Assembly (NCBI RefSeq): GCF_002736145.1
Contig: NZ_CP024160.1
Coordinates: forward strand, 1,860,001 to 1,924,000
Direction: 5' to 3'
Source of the DNA: Collinsella aerofaciens
GTDB taxonomy: Bacteria; Actinomycetota; Coriobacteriia; Coriobacteriales; Coriobacteriaceae
Length of the DNA: 64,000 nt
This document shows, piece after piece, positions 45,336 to 54,109 of the stretch. The stretch's first letter is position 1. Each line of letters starts with the position of its first letter. A program made the translations under genes and the position numbers. The notes below the pieces were generated by a model. It did no database searches, had not been told where the DNA came from, and saw nothing but the letters and a program-made list of their open reading frames with translations.

Positions 45336-45456
45336 GGCTCTGACCTTTAGTTTTGTAAACATTCCGCAGCGCGAGCCCCGCTTATCCGATGCTCCGAAGG
45401 AGCAGGATAAGCGGGGCTCATGCGCGAGGACGTTTACAAAACTAAAGGTCAGAGCC
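45336..45456. repeat. 121-bp giant nested hairpin
   Basis: Outer arms 45336-45360 and 45432-45456 are a perfect 25-bp inverted repeat (begins GGCTCTGACCTTTAG, ends TTTTGTAAAC). Inside are GCGC/GCGC, a perfect 15-bp stem GAGCCCCGCTTATCC (45373-45387 with 45405-45419) and an apical GCTCC-GAA-GGAGC. Nearly the whole element can fold. It sits between two leftward genes with nothing else in the gap. Confidence 0.85.
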
Positions 45457-45469
45457 GCCGATGGGATGG

Positions 45470-46807
45470 TTACCTCGAAACCCTGGCCGACCACTCCCAG
45501 CAGCCCACCGGCTCGCCGTCGATGAGTACGTTGCCCCCGTCGAAGTCTTGATAACACAGGTCGTTGAATTGGTGGATCCACACGCCGTGGTTGAACGTCT
45601 TTTTGGCCGAGCCGTCGGCTTCGCGATACACGCCGGTCAGGTCTTCGACATGGCTAAAGTAGGTGAGATGCACGTTGGCGCCGGCACCGCGCAGGCGCGC
45701 GAACAGCGGCAGCACGGTCTGTTGCGGGTGCACGAGCTCGTCGCCCTTGGAGTGCGTAAACCACAGCGGAGTCTTGGCGAGCGCGGCCACGTCCTCGTCC
45801 GTGGCGTTGTACCACGGGGCGCAGCAGGGAAGGCCCGCGGCGAAGAAATCGGGGTAGTCGGCGCACAGGCGCAGGGTCATAAAGCCGCCGTTGGAAAGAC
45901 CGGCGACCACGATGCGGTCGGTGTCGATGCGGTCGGCATGCTCGGCGACAAACTCGTCGATAAGCGCCTTGAGCACGGAGGAGTAGATGCTCTGGTTGGA
46001 GCGACCGAGTTGCTCGACGCCGTTGTCCATCCAAAACGTGGGCGACTGCGGCACGAGCACCCAGGCAAAGCCGCCAAAGTAGCGCTGGATCTGCGCCTGG
46101 CTAATGGCCGTCACGCGGTTGCCGATATAGGCGCGCGTAGCGCCTTCGCCTTGCGTGGCGCCCTTGCCCTCGCCGGCGCCGTGCAGATACACCACGAGCG
46201 GTGCCTTTTGGGGCACGACCGTCGCCTCGGGCGCAAAGGGGTTGAAGCATGCCGAGTCTTCGGCCTTAAAGCTGGGCTCAAAGAAGCCGTATTCGAGCGC
46301 GATGCCGTCAACGGCGGTCTTTTGCGTGGCGTTGCTCCAGCCTTTGAGCGCGGGGCAGATATCGCCACGGCAGGTGTCGAAGACCAGGCCGCAGGTGGGA
46401 TCGTCGCCGTCGTTGCCGGGAAGAGCTGTGAGCTGCGTGATGCGCAGCTGGTCATCGAGCATGCGCGAGCCCATGACGCCGCCTTCGATGGTCTTGGTCA
46501 GGCGCTGCTCGGCGACCTCGAGCGCCACATGGGTGCCCACGGCGAGCTTACGTCCGTTCTCGTCGCACGGATATGCGGCGAGAATGTCGATGTAACCCAC
46601 GGAGGGCGCGGCATGGTCGGCGCCGCGCTCCTTGCGCATCAGAACCTCGCCCGAGCGCTCGTGACGCTCTACATATATATGGAAGGTGTTCGCGTCGATG
46701 TCGTTGGCGCGCACGGTGCAGGGCAGGTCGAGTACGACCTTGCTGATCCAGGGGCCAAAGTCGCCCAAGGTGGTGACGGTTGCGTAGGTACACAATTTGA
46801 GCTCCAT
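45470..46807 (-). CDS. Esterase with N-terminal Ig-like domain (feruloyl/prolyl-oligopeptidase-like)
   Basis: 445 aa with no signal peptide. About residues 1-130 form an Ig-like beta domain (KVVLDLPCTVRANDIDANTF). An alpha/beta hydrolase domain follows: oxyanion region VVYLHGAGEGKG, nucleophile elbow GLSNGGFMT, late His near the end. This two-domain layout matches EstA-type esterases and feruloyl-esterase-like enzymes. It is the first gene of a leftward pair and faces the EIIBC operon at 47298 across a region with operator-like palindromes. Confidence 0.8.
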   Translation of the reverse strand: MELKLCTYATVTTLGDFGPWISKVVLDLPCTVRANDIDANTFHIYVERHERSGEVLMRKERGADHAAPSVGYIDILAAYPCDENGRKLAVGTHVALEVAEQRLTKTIEGGVMGSRMLDDQLRITQLTALPGNDGDDPTCGLVFDTCRGDICPALKGWSNATQKTAVDGIALEYGFFEPSFKAEDSACFNPFAPEATVVPQKAPLVVYLHGAGEGKGATQGEGATRAYIGNRVTAISQAQIQRYFGGFAWVLVPQSPTFWMDNGVEQLGRSNQSIYSSVLKALIDEFVAEHADRIDTDRIVVAGLSNGGFMTLRLCADYPDFFAAGLPCCAPWYNATDEDVAALAKTPLWFTHSKGDELVHPQQTVLPLFARLRGAGANVHLTYFSHVEDLTGVYREADGSAKKTFNHGVWIHQFNDLCYQDFDGGNVLIDGEPVGCWEWSARVSR

Positions 46808-46855
46808 GAGCTGCCTCCCTTACGCCGCGAATGCCTGGCATCTGCGGCAATACAA

Positions 46856-46871
46856 ACTAAACATGTTTAGT
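46856..46871. promoter_or_regulatory. Perfect operator-like palindrome
   Basis: ACTAAACATGTTTAGT is a perfect 16-bp palindrome 49 bases upstream of the leftward esterase. LacI-family operators have this size and symmetry. Confidence 0.65.
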
Positions 46872-46937
46872 GTAATCTAGAATTGAAGAATAACCAGATG
46901 AACTCGGTAAACGGCAAAATTGAACACGTCGTGAACC

Positions 46938-46955
46938 ACTAAACATATGTTTACT
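46938..46955. promoter_or_regulatory. Operator-like palindrome 2
   Basis: ACTAAACATATGTTTACT: a 14-bp perfect core (TAAACATATGTTTA) closely related to the palindrome at 46856, with two more central bases. Confidence 0.6.
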
Positions 46956-47174
46956 AGCTTCTAGCAGGGATTCTGTTGATGAGTTAACAGATCAGTGAGG
47001 TGTTCATCAAAATAAAATCCCACGTAAATGGCTATATATCAATAGAGGGTCAAAGAGACCATTTCCCGCCATTCAAATACGTTCACCCCCGATTTCCTAC
47101 CGTTCACCGGACTGTAGACGGCAAAATTGCCATAAATTCGGCGCTCCGTGTAAACTAAAGCCCGTAAACGTTCA

Positions 47175-47191
47175 GTAAACACCTTGTTTAC
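47175..47191. promoter_or_regulatory. Operator-like dyad 3
   Basis: GTAAAC-ACCTT-GTTTAC about 110 bases before the EIIBC start; two further TAAAC half-sites lie just upstream (47150-47170). Confidence 0.5.
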
Positions 47192-47297
47192 AAAAGCGTA
47201 TCCAAGGGTCCGGCAACCGTAAGGGGTTATAGTCGCCGGGCCAAAGGCGTGCCTAAGCCCAAGGGGGCTGGCACACGAAGATATGGGGAGGGGTCCC

Positions 47298-48725
47298 ATG
47301 GCAGTAGATAACAAGCAGATTGCCACCGATGTCCTCGAGCTCGTGGGCGGTGCGGAGAATGTTTCCGTCGCCACCAACTGCATGACGCGCCTGCGTCTGA
47401 CGCTCAAGGACAACAACAAGGCCGACGTGGAGAAGATCAAGAAGGTCAAGGGTGTTCTGGGATGCCAGTTCGCCGGCAGCCAGCTCCAGGTCATCATCGG
47501 CCAGAACGTGCCCAAGGTGCTCGCCGAGTTCGTCGCCATCTCTGGCGTCAAGCAGGGTGCCGCCGTCGACGAGAACCTCGATGCTTCCAAGCAGAAGTTC
47601 GAGCTCAAGAACCTGCCGAACATCATCCTTGACTATCTGTCGGGCTCCATGACCCAGCTCATCCCGCTGCTCATGGCCGGCGGTCTGTTCCGTACCATCG
47701 CGGCCGTCCTCGGCCCCACCATGCTCGGTGTGCTCTCGGCCGACGACCCGACCTATACGTTCCTCTACACCACGCTGTACGAGGCCACGTTCACCTTTAT
47801 CCCCATCTACCTGGGTTATGCCGCGGCTAAGAAGCTCGGCGCCAGCCCCGTGCTCGGCATGCTGCTCGGTGGCGCCCTCATGGCTCCTTCCGTGGTGAGC
47901 GTCGCCACCCAGGAGGGCGGCGGAATCATCTCCGTCTACGGCATCCAGATCGCCGCTGCCAACTATCAGCAGTCCGTCCTGCCGATCATCCTTTCGGTGC
48001 CCGTCCTCTACTTCATCGAGAAGTTCTTTAAGAAGGTCATGCCCGACGTGCTGTCCACGGTCTTCACGCCGTTCTGCACCATGATCGTCACCATCCCCAT
48101 CGCCTTCATCGTCCTCGCCCCGATCGGCAACGAGATCGGTACGCTGATCGCTAACGCCCTCTTCGGCCTTGCTGACCTTGGCGGCATCGGTATCCTGATC
48201 GTCATGGCCGTCCTCGGTGCCTTCTGGCAGCTCTTCGTGGTCTGCGGCATGCACATGCCCGTCATCCTGCTCGCTCAGGTTCAGATCATCGCCGCCGGCT
48301 ACGATCCCTTCGTCTTCGTTTCCACCAACTGCGCTATGGCCGCTGTCTGGGGCTGCGCCTTCGGTGCCTTCCTCAAGATGAAGAACCCCGACGAGAAGTC
48401 CCTTGCCATCGGTTACGTCATCTCCGCCATCGCCGGCGGCGTTACCGAGCCTGCGCTCTTCGGTATCCTCATGCGCTTCCGTCGCACCATGCTCGGCATG
48501 TTCATCGGCGGTGCCATCGGCGCTGTGTTCTCCGGCCTCATGGGTGTTACCTACTACCTCGCAGGCGGTGCGTCCAACTTCCTGGTCTTCACCAACTACC
48601 TGCAGGGTGGCCAGATGAACACCGTCTGGGCTATCGTCGGTATGGCAATCTCCTTTGTCATCGCCGCTGCCGTCGTCTTTGTCTGCGGCTTCTCCAAGGA
48701 GGAACTCGCCGAGATGGAGGCCTAA
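47298..48725 (+). CDS. PTS beta-glucoside-type EIIBC
   Basis: 475 aa. IIB domain with Cys28 in NCMTRLRL, then a IIC domain with the GGVTEPALFG signature. ATG 47298 has GGGGAGGGG upstream. Unlike the other two EIIBC genes it has no antiterminator gene beside it and instead has LacI-type palindromes upstream. The next gene is an apiosidase-like glycosidase, so the substrate may be an apiosylated glycoside. Confidence 0.93.
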   Translation: MAVDNKQIATDVLELVGGAENVSVATNCMTRLRLTLKDNNKADVEKIKKVKGVLGCQFAGSQLQVIIGQNVPKVLAEFVAISGVKQGAAVDENLDASKQKFELKNLPNIILDYLSGSMTQLIPLLMAGGLFRTIAAVLGPTMLGVLSADDPTYTFLYTTLYEATFTFIPIYLGYAAAKKLGASPVLGMLLGGALMAPSVVSVATQEGGGIISVYGIQIAAANYQQSVLPIILSVPVLYFIEKFFKKVMPDVLSTVFTPFCTMIVTIPIAFIVLAPIGNEIGTLIANALFGLADLGGIGILIVMAVLGAFWQLFVVCGMHMPVILLAQVQIIAAGYDPFVFVSTNCAMAAVWGCAFGAFLKMKNPDEKSLAIGYVISAIAGGVTEPALFGILMRFRRTMLGMFIGGAIGAVFSGLMGVTYYLAGGASNFLVFTNYLQGGQMNTVWAIVGMAISFVIAAAVVFVCGFSKEELAEMEA

Positions 48726-48765
48726 GGCCAAACCGTTCGGTCACATATGACCTCACCTACACGAC

Positions 48766-48803
48766 AGGGCCCCGTCAGGCGTAAGCCCGGCGGGGCCCTT
48801 CTT
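48766..48803 (+). terminator. Intrinsic terminator after EIIBC
   Basis: GGGCCCCG pairs with CGGGGCCC around a 16-base loop and is followed by TTCTT. Confidence 0.75.
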
Positions 48804-48842
48804 GCAAGGTAGACTGATGGGGCGGACGGGATTCGCCCGCGA

Positions 48843-48909
48843 GGGTTTGCCAAGCGGCGGGGGCTTTCGCACGGGGTTACCGCGAAAGCCCCCAGCGGTT
48901 CGCAAATCC
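48843..48909 (+). promoter_or_regulatory. Long hairpin leader of the apiosidase-like gene
   Basis: GGGTTTGC/GCAAATCC forms the outer stem (one wobble) and GGGGGCTTTCGC (48859-48870) pairs perfectly with 48882-48893. The structure stops 11 bases before the Shine-Dalgarno of the gene at 48934. Confidence 0.5.
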
Positions 48910-48933
48910 TTTATCAAACGAAAGGACATGCAG

Positions 48934-50247
48934 ATGAGTTTGGGAAAGCTGACCGTCAACGGTCGCCAGGACGGCTTTTTGTGCGAGGGCAAACCGTTCT
49001 TCTGGTTTGCCGATACGTGCTGGAGCGCATTTACGAGCATTGCCGAGGATGACTGGGACTACTACCTGACCCGCCGTGCCGAGCAGGGCATGAATGTGCT
49101 GCAGATCAACACGCTGCCGCAGTGGGATCGCTGCTGCCCCGACCTGGGCATTTGGCCCTATGCCAGCGAGGACGGCGTGCACTTTGATTGGTCCCGTCCC
49201 AACCAGGCATATTGGGACCGCGCCGCCGCCATGTGCCGTGCTGCCGTCGAGCACGGCATCCGTCCGGCGCTCGTGCTTATGTGGTGCAACTACGTGCCCG
49301 GTACCTGGGGTGCCAAGATCGCCGAGCGTTGCGGCGCCGAGGTTATGCCGCGTGAGGAGGTCCGTGCCCACGTTGCCCGCGTCGTCGAGAACCTGGGCGA
49401 GTTCAACCCCGTCTACGTGGTGACGGGCGATACCGACTTTGCCGGCGACGAGGCGATCGCCTATTACGAGGACGCGCTCGACGAGGTCGTCAAGCGCGCG
49501 CCCGAGGCGCTGCGCACCATGCATATCAACCGCGCCAATCGCACCATTCCGGCGCAGTATCTGGACCGTCTGGACTTTTATATGTTCCAGCCCGGCCACA
49601 ACTACGAGGGCCAGCCCGAGGCATGGCGTCTGCCGCAGGACTTTATCGCCAACTACCCTAAAAAGCCGATGGTCAACTCTGAGCCTTGTTACGAGCAGAT
49701 GGGTGCGTCGCGCAATGTGTACTGGCGCTTCACCGCGCAGGATTGCCGCGCGAGCGTATGGTCGTCGATTCTTGCCGGTGCCAGTGCCGGCGTAACTTAC
49801 GGCGCGCACGGCGTTTGGAACTGGCAGACATCGCGCAGCCAAGGCTCGGTGCTGGGCGAGGGCTTCGACATGCCGTTCCGCTGGCAAGAGTGCCTGCAGT
49901 TTGCGGGCGTGTGGGACTTTGGCGCGATTGAGCATGTGCTTGCCGGCCTGGGTGCCACGGCTGCCGACGACGCGCTTGCCGTGGTTCCGGCGCAGGAGCT
50001 CCTCGATGACGCGCGCGAGGCCATTCGTGTGGCGCGCGTTGGCGATCGCGTGGTCACGTACCTGCCGCGCACCACGGCGCTCAAGTTTAAGCTCGACGGC
50101 GCGCGCGGCTGGACGGCGACGGTCCTCGACATGGAGGACAAGCGCATCGCCAAGCTGCCCGTCCGCGATAACGGTGACGGCACCGTGCGCGTGGCTCAGC
50201 ATCCCTTTGAGCACGACGCTCTGGTGATCCTGACCCCCGGGCGCTAA
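48934..50247 (+). CDS. DUF4038 glycoside hydrolase, apiosidase-like
   Basis: 437 aa, no signal peptide. It opens with the DUF4038 barrel (GFLCEGKPFFWFADTCWSAF) and contains NPVYVVTGDTDF and PMVNSEPCYEQMG, the candidate acid/base and nucleophile regions of GH140-type enzymes. A small beta domain ends the protein (about 375-437). Unlike the enzyme at 16362 it lacks the N-terminal DUF5060. ATG 48934 is chosen for its spacing of 8 bases from GAAAGGA; ATG 48928 is in frame. It lies downstream of a PTS EIIBC. Activity on apiosides is inferred. Confidence 0.82.
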   Translation: MSLGKLTVNGRQDGFLCEGKPFFWFADTCWSAFTSIAEDDWDYYLTRRAEQGMNVLQINTLPQWDRCCPDLGIWPYASEDGVHFDWSRPNQAYWDRAAAMCRAAVEHGIRPALVLMWCNYVPGTWGAKIAERCGAEVMPREEVRAHVARVVENLGEFNPVYVVTGDTDFAGDEAIAYYEDALDEVVKRAPEALRTMHINRANRTIPAQYLDRLDFYMFQPGHNYEGQPEAWRLPQDFIANYPKKPMVNSEPCYEQMGASRNVYWRFTAQDCRASVWSSILAGASAGVTYGAHGVWNWQTSRSQGSVLGEGFDMPFRWQECLQFAGVWDFGAIEHVLAGLGATAADDALAVVPAQELLDDAREAIRVARVGDRVVTYLPRTTALKFKLDGARGWTATVLDMEDKRIAKLPVRDNGDGTVRVAQHPFEHDALVILTPGR

Positions 50248-50350
50248 CGGCTCTTCTCCAACATTTACAACCCAGTCCCTTTCATTAGGCTGCGACGGAA
50301 TGGTTGCTGCATGACGGCTTTAAGCTGCCAAGGGGAGCCATTCCGCCACG

Positions 50351-50376
50351 CTCATTGGGGACGTACTTAAATGAGT
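50351..50376. repeat. Palindromic repeat family A copy at a gene breakpoint
   Basis: CTCATTGGGGACGTACTT followed by AAATGAGTG. It abuts the 5' end of the glycosidase remnant at 50376. Confidence 0.7.
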
Positions 50377-50543
50377 GGTCTCGTGAGTTTGAGGGCGAGT
50401 CGGGCGCTCGATACAAGGTGAGTGTCGTGGACACATGGGGCATGACGGAGGAGGAGCTTCCCGGAACCTTTGAGGGCAAGTTCCGCATCGATCTCCCAAG
50501 TAAGCAGTATATGATGCTTCGCCTGACCAAATTAGAGGCGTAA
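50376..50543 (+). pseudogene. Remnant of a glycosidase C-terminus (DUF5605-like)
   Basis: The ORF 50304-50543 encodes 79 residues; the last ~55 (ARYKVSVVDTWGMTEEELPG, then GKFRIDLPSKQYMMLRL) look like the C-terminal DUF5605 beta domain of DUF4038/DUF5060 glycosidases. The catalytic barrel is missing, and upstream of 50376 the frame runs through a family A repeat. It appears to be the decayed tail of a third glycosidase. Confidence 0.6.
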
Positions 50544-50654
50544 AACAGAGATAATCGGCACCGGGCGTGACTTGCTGCACGACCATCGCAGGGGGGTAGC
50601 CCCTGTGATGGTCGCGGCGATGCGCGTCCGGGGCTACGCTTGTAAGGAGTGAAC

Positions 50655-51566
50655 ATGCAGGAGTTTTTTGGAATCGATGTGGGCGGTACGGCCGTTAAAT
50701 GGGCTGTGCTGGGCGAGGATTTTTCCATCCGCGAGCGCGGAAGCCTGCCGACGGGCTTTACCACGGCTGAGGAGACGGTCGCGGCGCTGATCTCGCTCGT
50801 CGAGCCGTATCGCGAGCGCGTGAGCGCCGTGGGCGTGAGTGCGCCCGGCGGCATCTACGAGGGAGATGTCACAGGAACGATCCATCGCGGTGGTGCGCTC
50901 ACGTTTATGGATGGCTGTCCGCTCGGAAAGCTCATGCGCGAGGCACTGGGGGTGCCGATTGCCGTCAATAACGACGGTAAGTGCTGTGCACTCGGTGAGT
51001 ATGCGGCTGGCGCTCTGCGCGGGACGCGTTTTGGCGTGGTGCTCGCTATCGGCACGGGCATCGGCGGCGGTATCGTCATCGACGGCAAGGTCCTGCGCGG
51101 CGCGCACTGCTTTGCAGGCGAGTTCAGCTTCTTGCGCAACGATGTCACGACTGCCGCGAACATGGGAAACTCCTTTGCCGATTCGGGCGGTTGGCGTGCG
51201 CTCCGCGATGCTGCCGTTGCCGAGAAGGGCCTGCCTGCGGGTTCTCCGGTGGACGGCCGCCGCGTCTTTGAGTGGATCGCGAGTGGTGACATGGCGGCGC
51301 AGCGCGCACTCGACCGCTACGCTCGCGCCTTTGACGGACAGCTCATCAACCTGCAGGCCGTGCTCGACCCCGAGGTCTTTGTGATCGCAGGCGGCATCTC
51401 GTGCCATCCCGAGCTCGTTGATGCCCTGCGTGCGCAGATGCCGCTGGCCCTCGCGAGTTACGAAGGGACCCTTGCCGGCATTCCTGTGCCGCAGATAAAG
51501 GCGGCCGAGCTCGGCAACGACGCCAACCTTTACGGTGCCGTCCAGGAGGCCATACGCCTGGTGTAG
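50655..51566 (+). CDS. ROK-family sugar kinase/regulator (BglK-like)
   Basis: 303 aa. ATP motif FGIDVGGTAVKWAVL, catalytic-Asp region PIAVNNDGKC and GIGTGIGGGIV are typical of ROK kinases. No DNA-binding domain is present, so it is an enzyme. The usual CxCGxxGCxE zinc motif is absent, as in beta-glucoside kinase BglK. It may phosphorylate glucose or a disaccharide released by neighbouring glycosidases. ATG 50655 has AAGGAG 5 bases upstream. Confidence 0.87.
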   Translation: MQEFFGIDVGGTAVKWAVLGEDFSIRERGSLPTGFTTAEETVAALISLVEPYRERVSAVGVSAPGGIYEGDVTGTIHRGGALTFMDGCPLGKLMREALGVPIAVNNDGKCCALGEYAAGALRGTRFGVVLAIGTGIGGGIVIDGKVLRGAHCFAGEFSFLRNDVTTAANMGNSFADSGGWRALRDAAVAEKGLPAGSPVDGRRVFEWIASGDMAAQRALDRYARAFDGQLINLQAVLDPEVFVIAGGISCHPELVDALRAQMPLALASYEGTLAGIPVPQIKAAELGNDANLYGAVQEAIRLV

Positions 51567-51577
51567 CGCATTGGACA

Positions 51578-51633
51578 TAGTCATTGGGGACGTTCTTGTT
51601 TGACTAGTCGTTTAAGAACGTCCCCAATGACTA
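51578..51633. repeat. Palindromic repeat family A, complete copy
   Basis: 20-bp perfect arms TAGTCATTGGGGACGTTCTT and inverted copy around a 16-base loop. Directly followed by family B copy 3. With the next two repeats it fills the gene-free 51567-51949. Confidence 0.8.
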
Positions 51634-51643
51634 CCCACAGAAT

Positions 51644-51707
51644 GAGAGTGGATAATCTCCCGTTTTTGGCCTGCATGCGGGCTCAAAGTGGGAGATTATC
51701 CACTCTC
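51644..51707. repeat. Palindromic repeat family B, copy 3
   Basis: GAGAGTGGATAATCTCCC and perfect inverted copy; loop as in copies 1 and 2 except GCATGCGGG for GCTTGTGGG. The tail is truncated. Confidence 0.85.
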
Positions 51708-51736
51708 GTCATTTGATTGGCACTTGCGGCACTTGC

Positions 51737-51763
51737 ACTCATTGGGGACGTACTTAAATGAGT
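51737..51763. repeat. Palindromic repeat family A, single arm
   Basis: ACTCATTGGGGACGTACTT followed by AAATGAGT, and a GGGGACACTCTTTGTCG piece shared with 43657. Confidence 0.7.
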
Positions 51764-51949
51764 GGCAGTTGGGGACACTCTTTGTCGAGCTAGAGACCGC
51801 GCGCGCCCCTTCTGGGTCATGCGGCTCAAAATCGCGGCGTCATGCGGACGGCTGGGGTCGAATTTACAGTATTTCGAGCTCGGCTTCGATATTGAGATTG
51901 GTTCTTTATTAAAATGGTGTTCCGGACAACAAAGCGGGTGGGGGTTACC

Positions 51950-53494
51950 ATGAGGGACCTGGGAGACACAACCGCATATTTGCGCCGGGGCATGCGGGAG
52001 ATTCTGTGCCTAGCGCTGTTCTTCTTCACGTTTTTGGCGTGCGAGTATCTCTTTGATGCGCGCATGGTCGAGTTCGTGCCATCGAGTGAGGTCGTCATCT
52101 ACGAGAGCATCGTTGTCGGCGCGAGCGTGATTGGCTTTTTCGTGCGTCCATTTCTGTACTATCGCTGTCCCCAGACGATCGATGCGACGAGCGATATTAC
52201 GGGCGTGCTGTTGGTATCGGCGTTGCTGCTGATGATTATGGCAGTGCGGTTTGAGGTAGTAATTGCCGGCGGCCTGGTGGCGTGCTGCGCCCTGGGCTAT
52301 TGCGGATCGACCGCCCATGCCAATCTTGCGCGGCGTTTTGCGCAGACGCCCTGCCTGGCGCGCGCCGTGGCGGTTTCCTATGCTGTGGGCATTTTGGTGC
52401 AGGTGCTCAACCATATGGTGATGCCTGCGGGCATTCCCCAGCAGTCTGTTCTCATTGCCTGTGCGATTGCGCTGGTGGGGCTGCTTCACGGTGTCCGCCG
52501 CGCTAAATTGCGTGATGAGCCTGCGCCCGAGTTCGAGGTCGAGATTGCCGAGCTATCGGTCGATGCGTCGGAGCGTGGCGCCAGGTGGCACGATGACCCC
52601 GAGGCAAAGGCGGCCTTTCAGGGTGCCGTGGTGCGTCTGACGGTGGCGACCGCTTGCCTCACCGGCGTGTTCGCGGCCCTCAATGCCGGCCTTACGACCT
52701 CGCATGCCGCTGGCGCTATCGACCTGGGCGACTGGCCGCGCTTGCTGCTGGTTGTGAGCGCCCTTGCCGCCGGCGTCCTGTATGACCTGCGTGGGCGTTC
52801 GTATATGAATATCATCATGACGTGCGCCGCCATGCTGTCCACGCTCTCGTTCTTTGTGCTTATCACCGATGGCAACGGTGGCAACACGCTCGCCGCCACG
52901 ATTATCTTTTACCTTGGCACGGGCTTTTTCGTGGTGTTCTTCACCACGAAGTTCGCCGCGATTTCGATGTATGCCCGCTGGGCGTATCTGTGGCCGTGCA
53001 TGGGCCGTGTTATCAACAACGTTTGCTCGATGCTCGTGACGGCTCCGGCGGTGGCGATTATCTCGAGTCAAAACGTGCTGGCGGCTGTGAGCGTCGTGCT
53101 CGTGCTGTTTGTCGGCATCGCGATTTCGCTGTTGGGACAGTTTGGACAAGACGGTGAGGGCGAGGCGACGCACGGCGGGCTGGCGCTTGCCACCGACGAT
53201 CTTGGCGTGAGCTGTGAGCCCGGCCAGGCCGACACGGTGCCCCTGGAGGCGCCGGAGCTTTCGTTTGACGATCGGCTCGATGGCTTCGTTGCCGCCTTTG
53301 GGCTCACCAAGCGCGAGCGCGATGTTCTGGAGGCGCTGGTCGTTTCGGACGACAGCGTGCAGGACGTGGCGGCGGCACTCTTCCTTTCGCGCTCCACACT
53401 CTATCGCCACATCGCTTCGATCAACAAAAAGACCGGTGCCTCCTCGCGCGTAGCCCTCATCAACTTCTTCTGGTCCTGGACACCCCAAGACTAG
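51950..53494 (+). CDS. MFS-like 12-TM membrane LuxR regulator
   Basis: 514 aa. Residues about 15-420 hold two sets of about six membrane helices separated by a charged loop (about 195-235), like a major-facilitator protein. The C-terminal 70 residues are a LuxR helix-turn-helix (FGLTKRERDVLEALV, then VAAALFLSRSTLYRHIASI). Such membrane-tethered regulators are a hallmark of Eggerthella, Slackia and Collinsella, where some control neighbouring catabolic genes. ATG 51950 follows GGGTGGGGG. The target genes are unknown. Confidence 0.9.
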   Translation: MRDLGDTTAYLRRGMREILCLALFFFTFLACEYLFDARMVEFVPSSEVVIYESIVVGASVIGFFVRPFLYYRCPQTIDATSDITGVLLVSALLLMIMAVRFEVVIAGGLVACCALGYCGSTAHANLARRFAQTPCLARAVAVSYAVGILVQVLNHMVMPAGIPQQSVLIACAIALVGLLHGVRRAKLRDEPAPEFEVEIAELSVDASERGARWHDDPEAKAAFQGAVVRLTVATACLTGVFAALNAGLTTSHAAGAIDLGDWPRLLLVVSALAAGVLYDLRGRSYMNIIMTCAAMLSTLSFFVLITDGNGGNTLAATIIFYLGTGFFVVFFTTKFAAISMYARWAYLWPCMGRVINNVCSMLVTAPAVAIISSQNVLAAVSVVLVLFVGIAISLLGQFGQDGEGEATHGGLALATDDLGVSCEPGQADTVPLEAPELSFDDRLDGFVAAFGLTKRERDVLEALVVSDDSVQDVAAALFLSRSTLYRHIASINKKTGASSRVALINFFWSWTPQD

Positions 53495-53496
53495 CT

Positions 53497-53537
53497 AACC
53501 ACCACAAAGGTGACAGGCACCTTTGTGGTGGTTTTTT
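53497..53537 (+). terminator. Family C palindrome acting as intrinsic terminator
   Basis: AACCACCACAAAGGTG pairs perfectly with CACCTTTGTGGTGGTT around ACAGG and is followed by six T. It starts 3 bases after the stop of the MFS-LuxR gene and is also a copy of the repeat at 30221 and 61598. Confidence 0.88.
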
Positions 53538-53639
53538 ACCTGCAAAAATATGAATATGAGACATTTGTCACCTGCCGTTTTGGTGCTCAAAGGCATATGA
53601 ATGTGATGCTGAGCAGAGCAGAACGGAGGGGGTGCACCT

Positions 53640-54089
53640 ATGGCGTCTCGGGATTGCGCGTCTAATAAAATTGCGGGCGCGCTTATCGCCGTGGTGGTCT
53701 TTGCCGCGGCGGTGACACTCTTGCGAGTTTACGTTGCCGGCGACCATGGCGCTCAGGGAAAGACTGCCGCGCAAGTGTCGCTCAACGATTGCGCTGCCGT
53801 TCCGGTGGCGGTCAAGCTTATCGAGGACGGGGAGGCGCGGACGGTCTATGAGACCGACGATGCCGAACTGGTCGCATCGACCTTTGCTGTGCTCGATGGC
53901 TGCACCGTGGGGGATGCGGTGGATGAGCGGACGAGCGATGCCGGCCGAACGCTCGTCTTTGTCTATACGGATGGCTCGGAGCAATCGGTGGAACTTGAGG
54001 GCAAAAACATCGTGCTCGATAAGACGGCGTACCGACTTAACGGTGCCGATGAGTTATGGCGGCAGCTTGCCGTGATCAAAAACAGCTAA
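53640..54089 (+). CDS. Small single-TM secreted/membrane protein
   Basis: 149 aa. One N-terminal membrane segment (IAGALIAVVVFAAAVTLLRV, about 11-30) and an extracytoplasmic domain of about 110 residues with VYETDDAELVASTFAVLDGC, a pattern seen in small DUF-type beta/alpha domains. Function unknown. The next gene starts 20 bases after its stop. Confidence 0.75.
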   Translation: MASRDCASNKIAGALIAVVVFAAAVTLLRVYVAGDHGAQGKTAAQVSLNDCAAVPVAVKLIEDGEARTVYETDDAELVASTFAVLDGCTVGDAVDERTSDAGRTLVFVYTDGSEQSVELEGKNIVLDKTAYRLNGADELWRQLAVIKNS

Positions 54090-54109
54090 CGAAATTAGGG
54101 GTGTACGGG

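Larger units (their letters stand above)
46808..47297. promoter_or_regulatory. Divergent A+T-rich regulatory region
   Basis: 490 gene-free bases between the leftward esterase and the rightward EIIBC, markedly A+T-rich. Operator-like palindromes at 46856, 46938 and 47175 are listed separately. A hairpin GGTCCGGC/GCCGGGCC (about 47208-47243) lies in the EIIBC leader. Confidence 0.6.
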
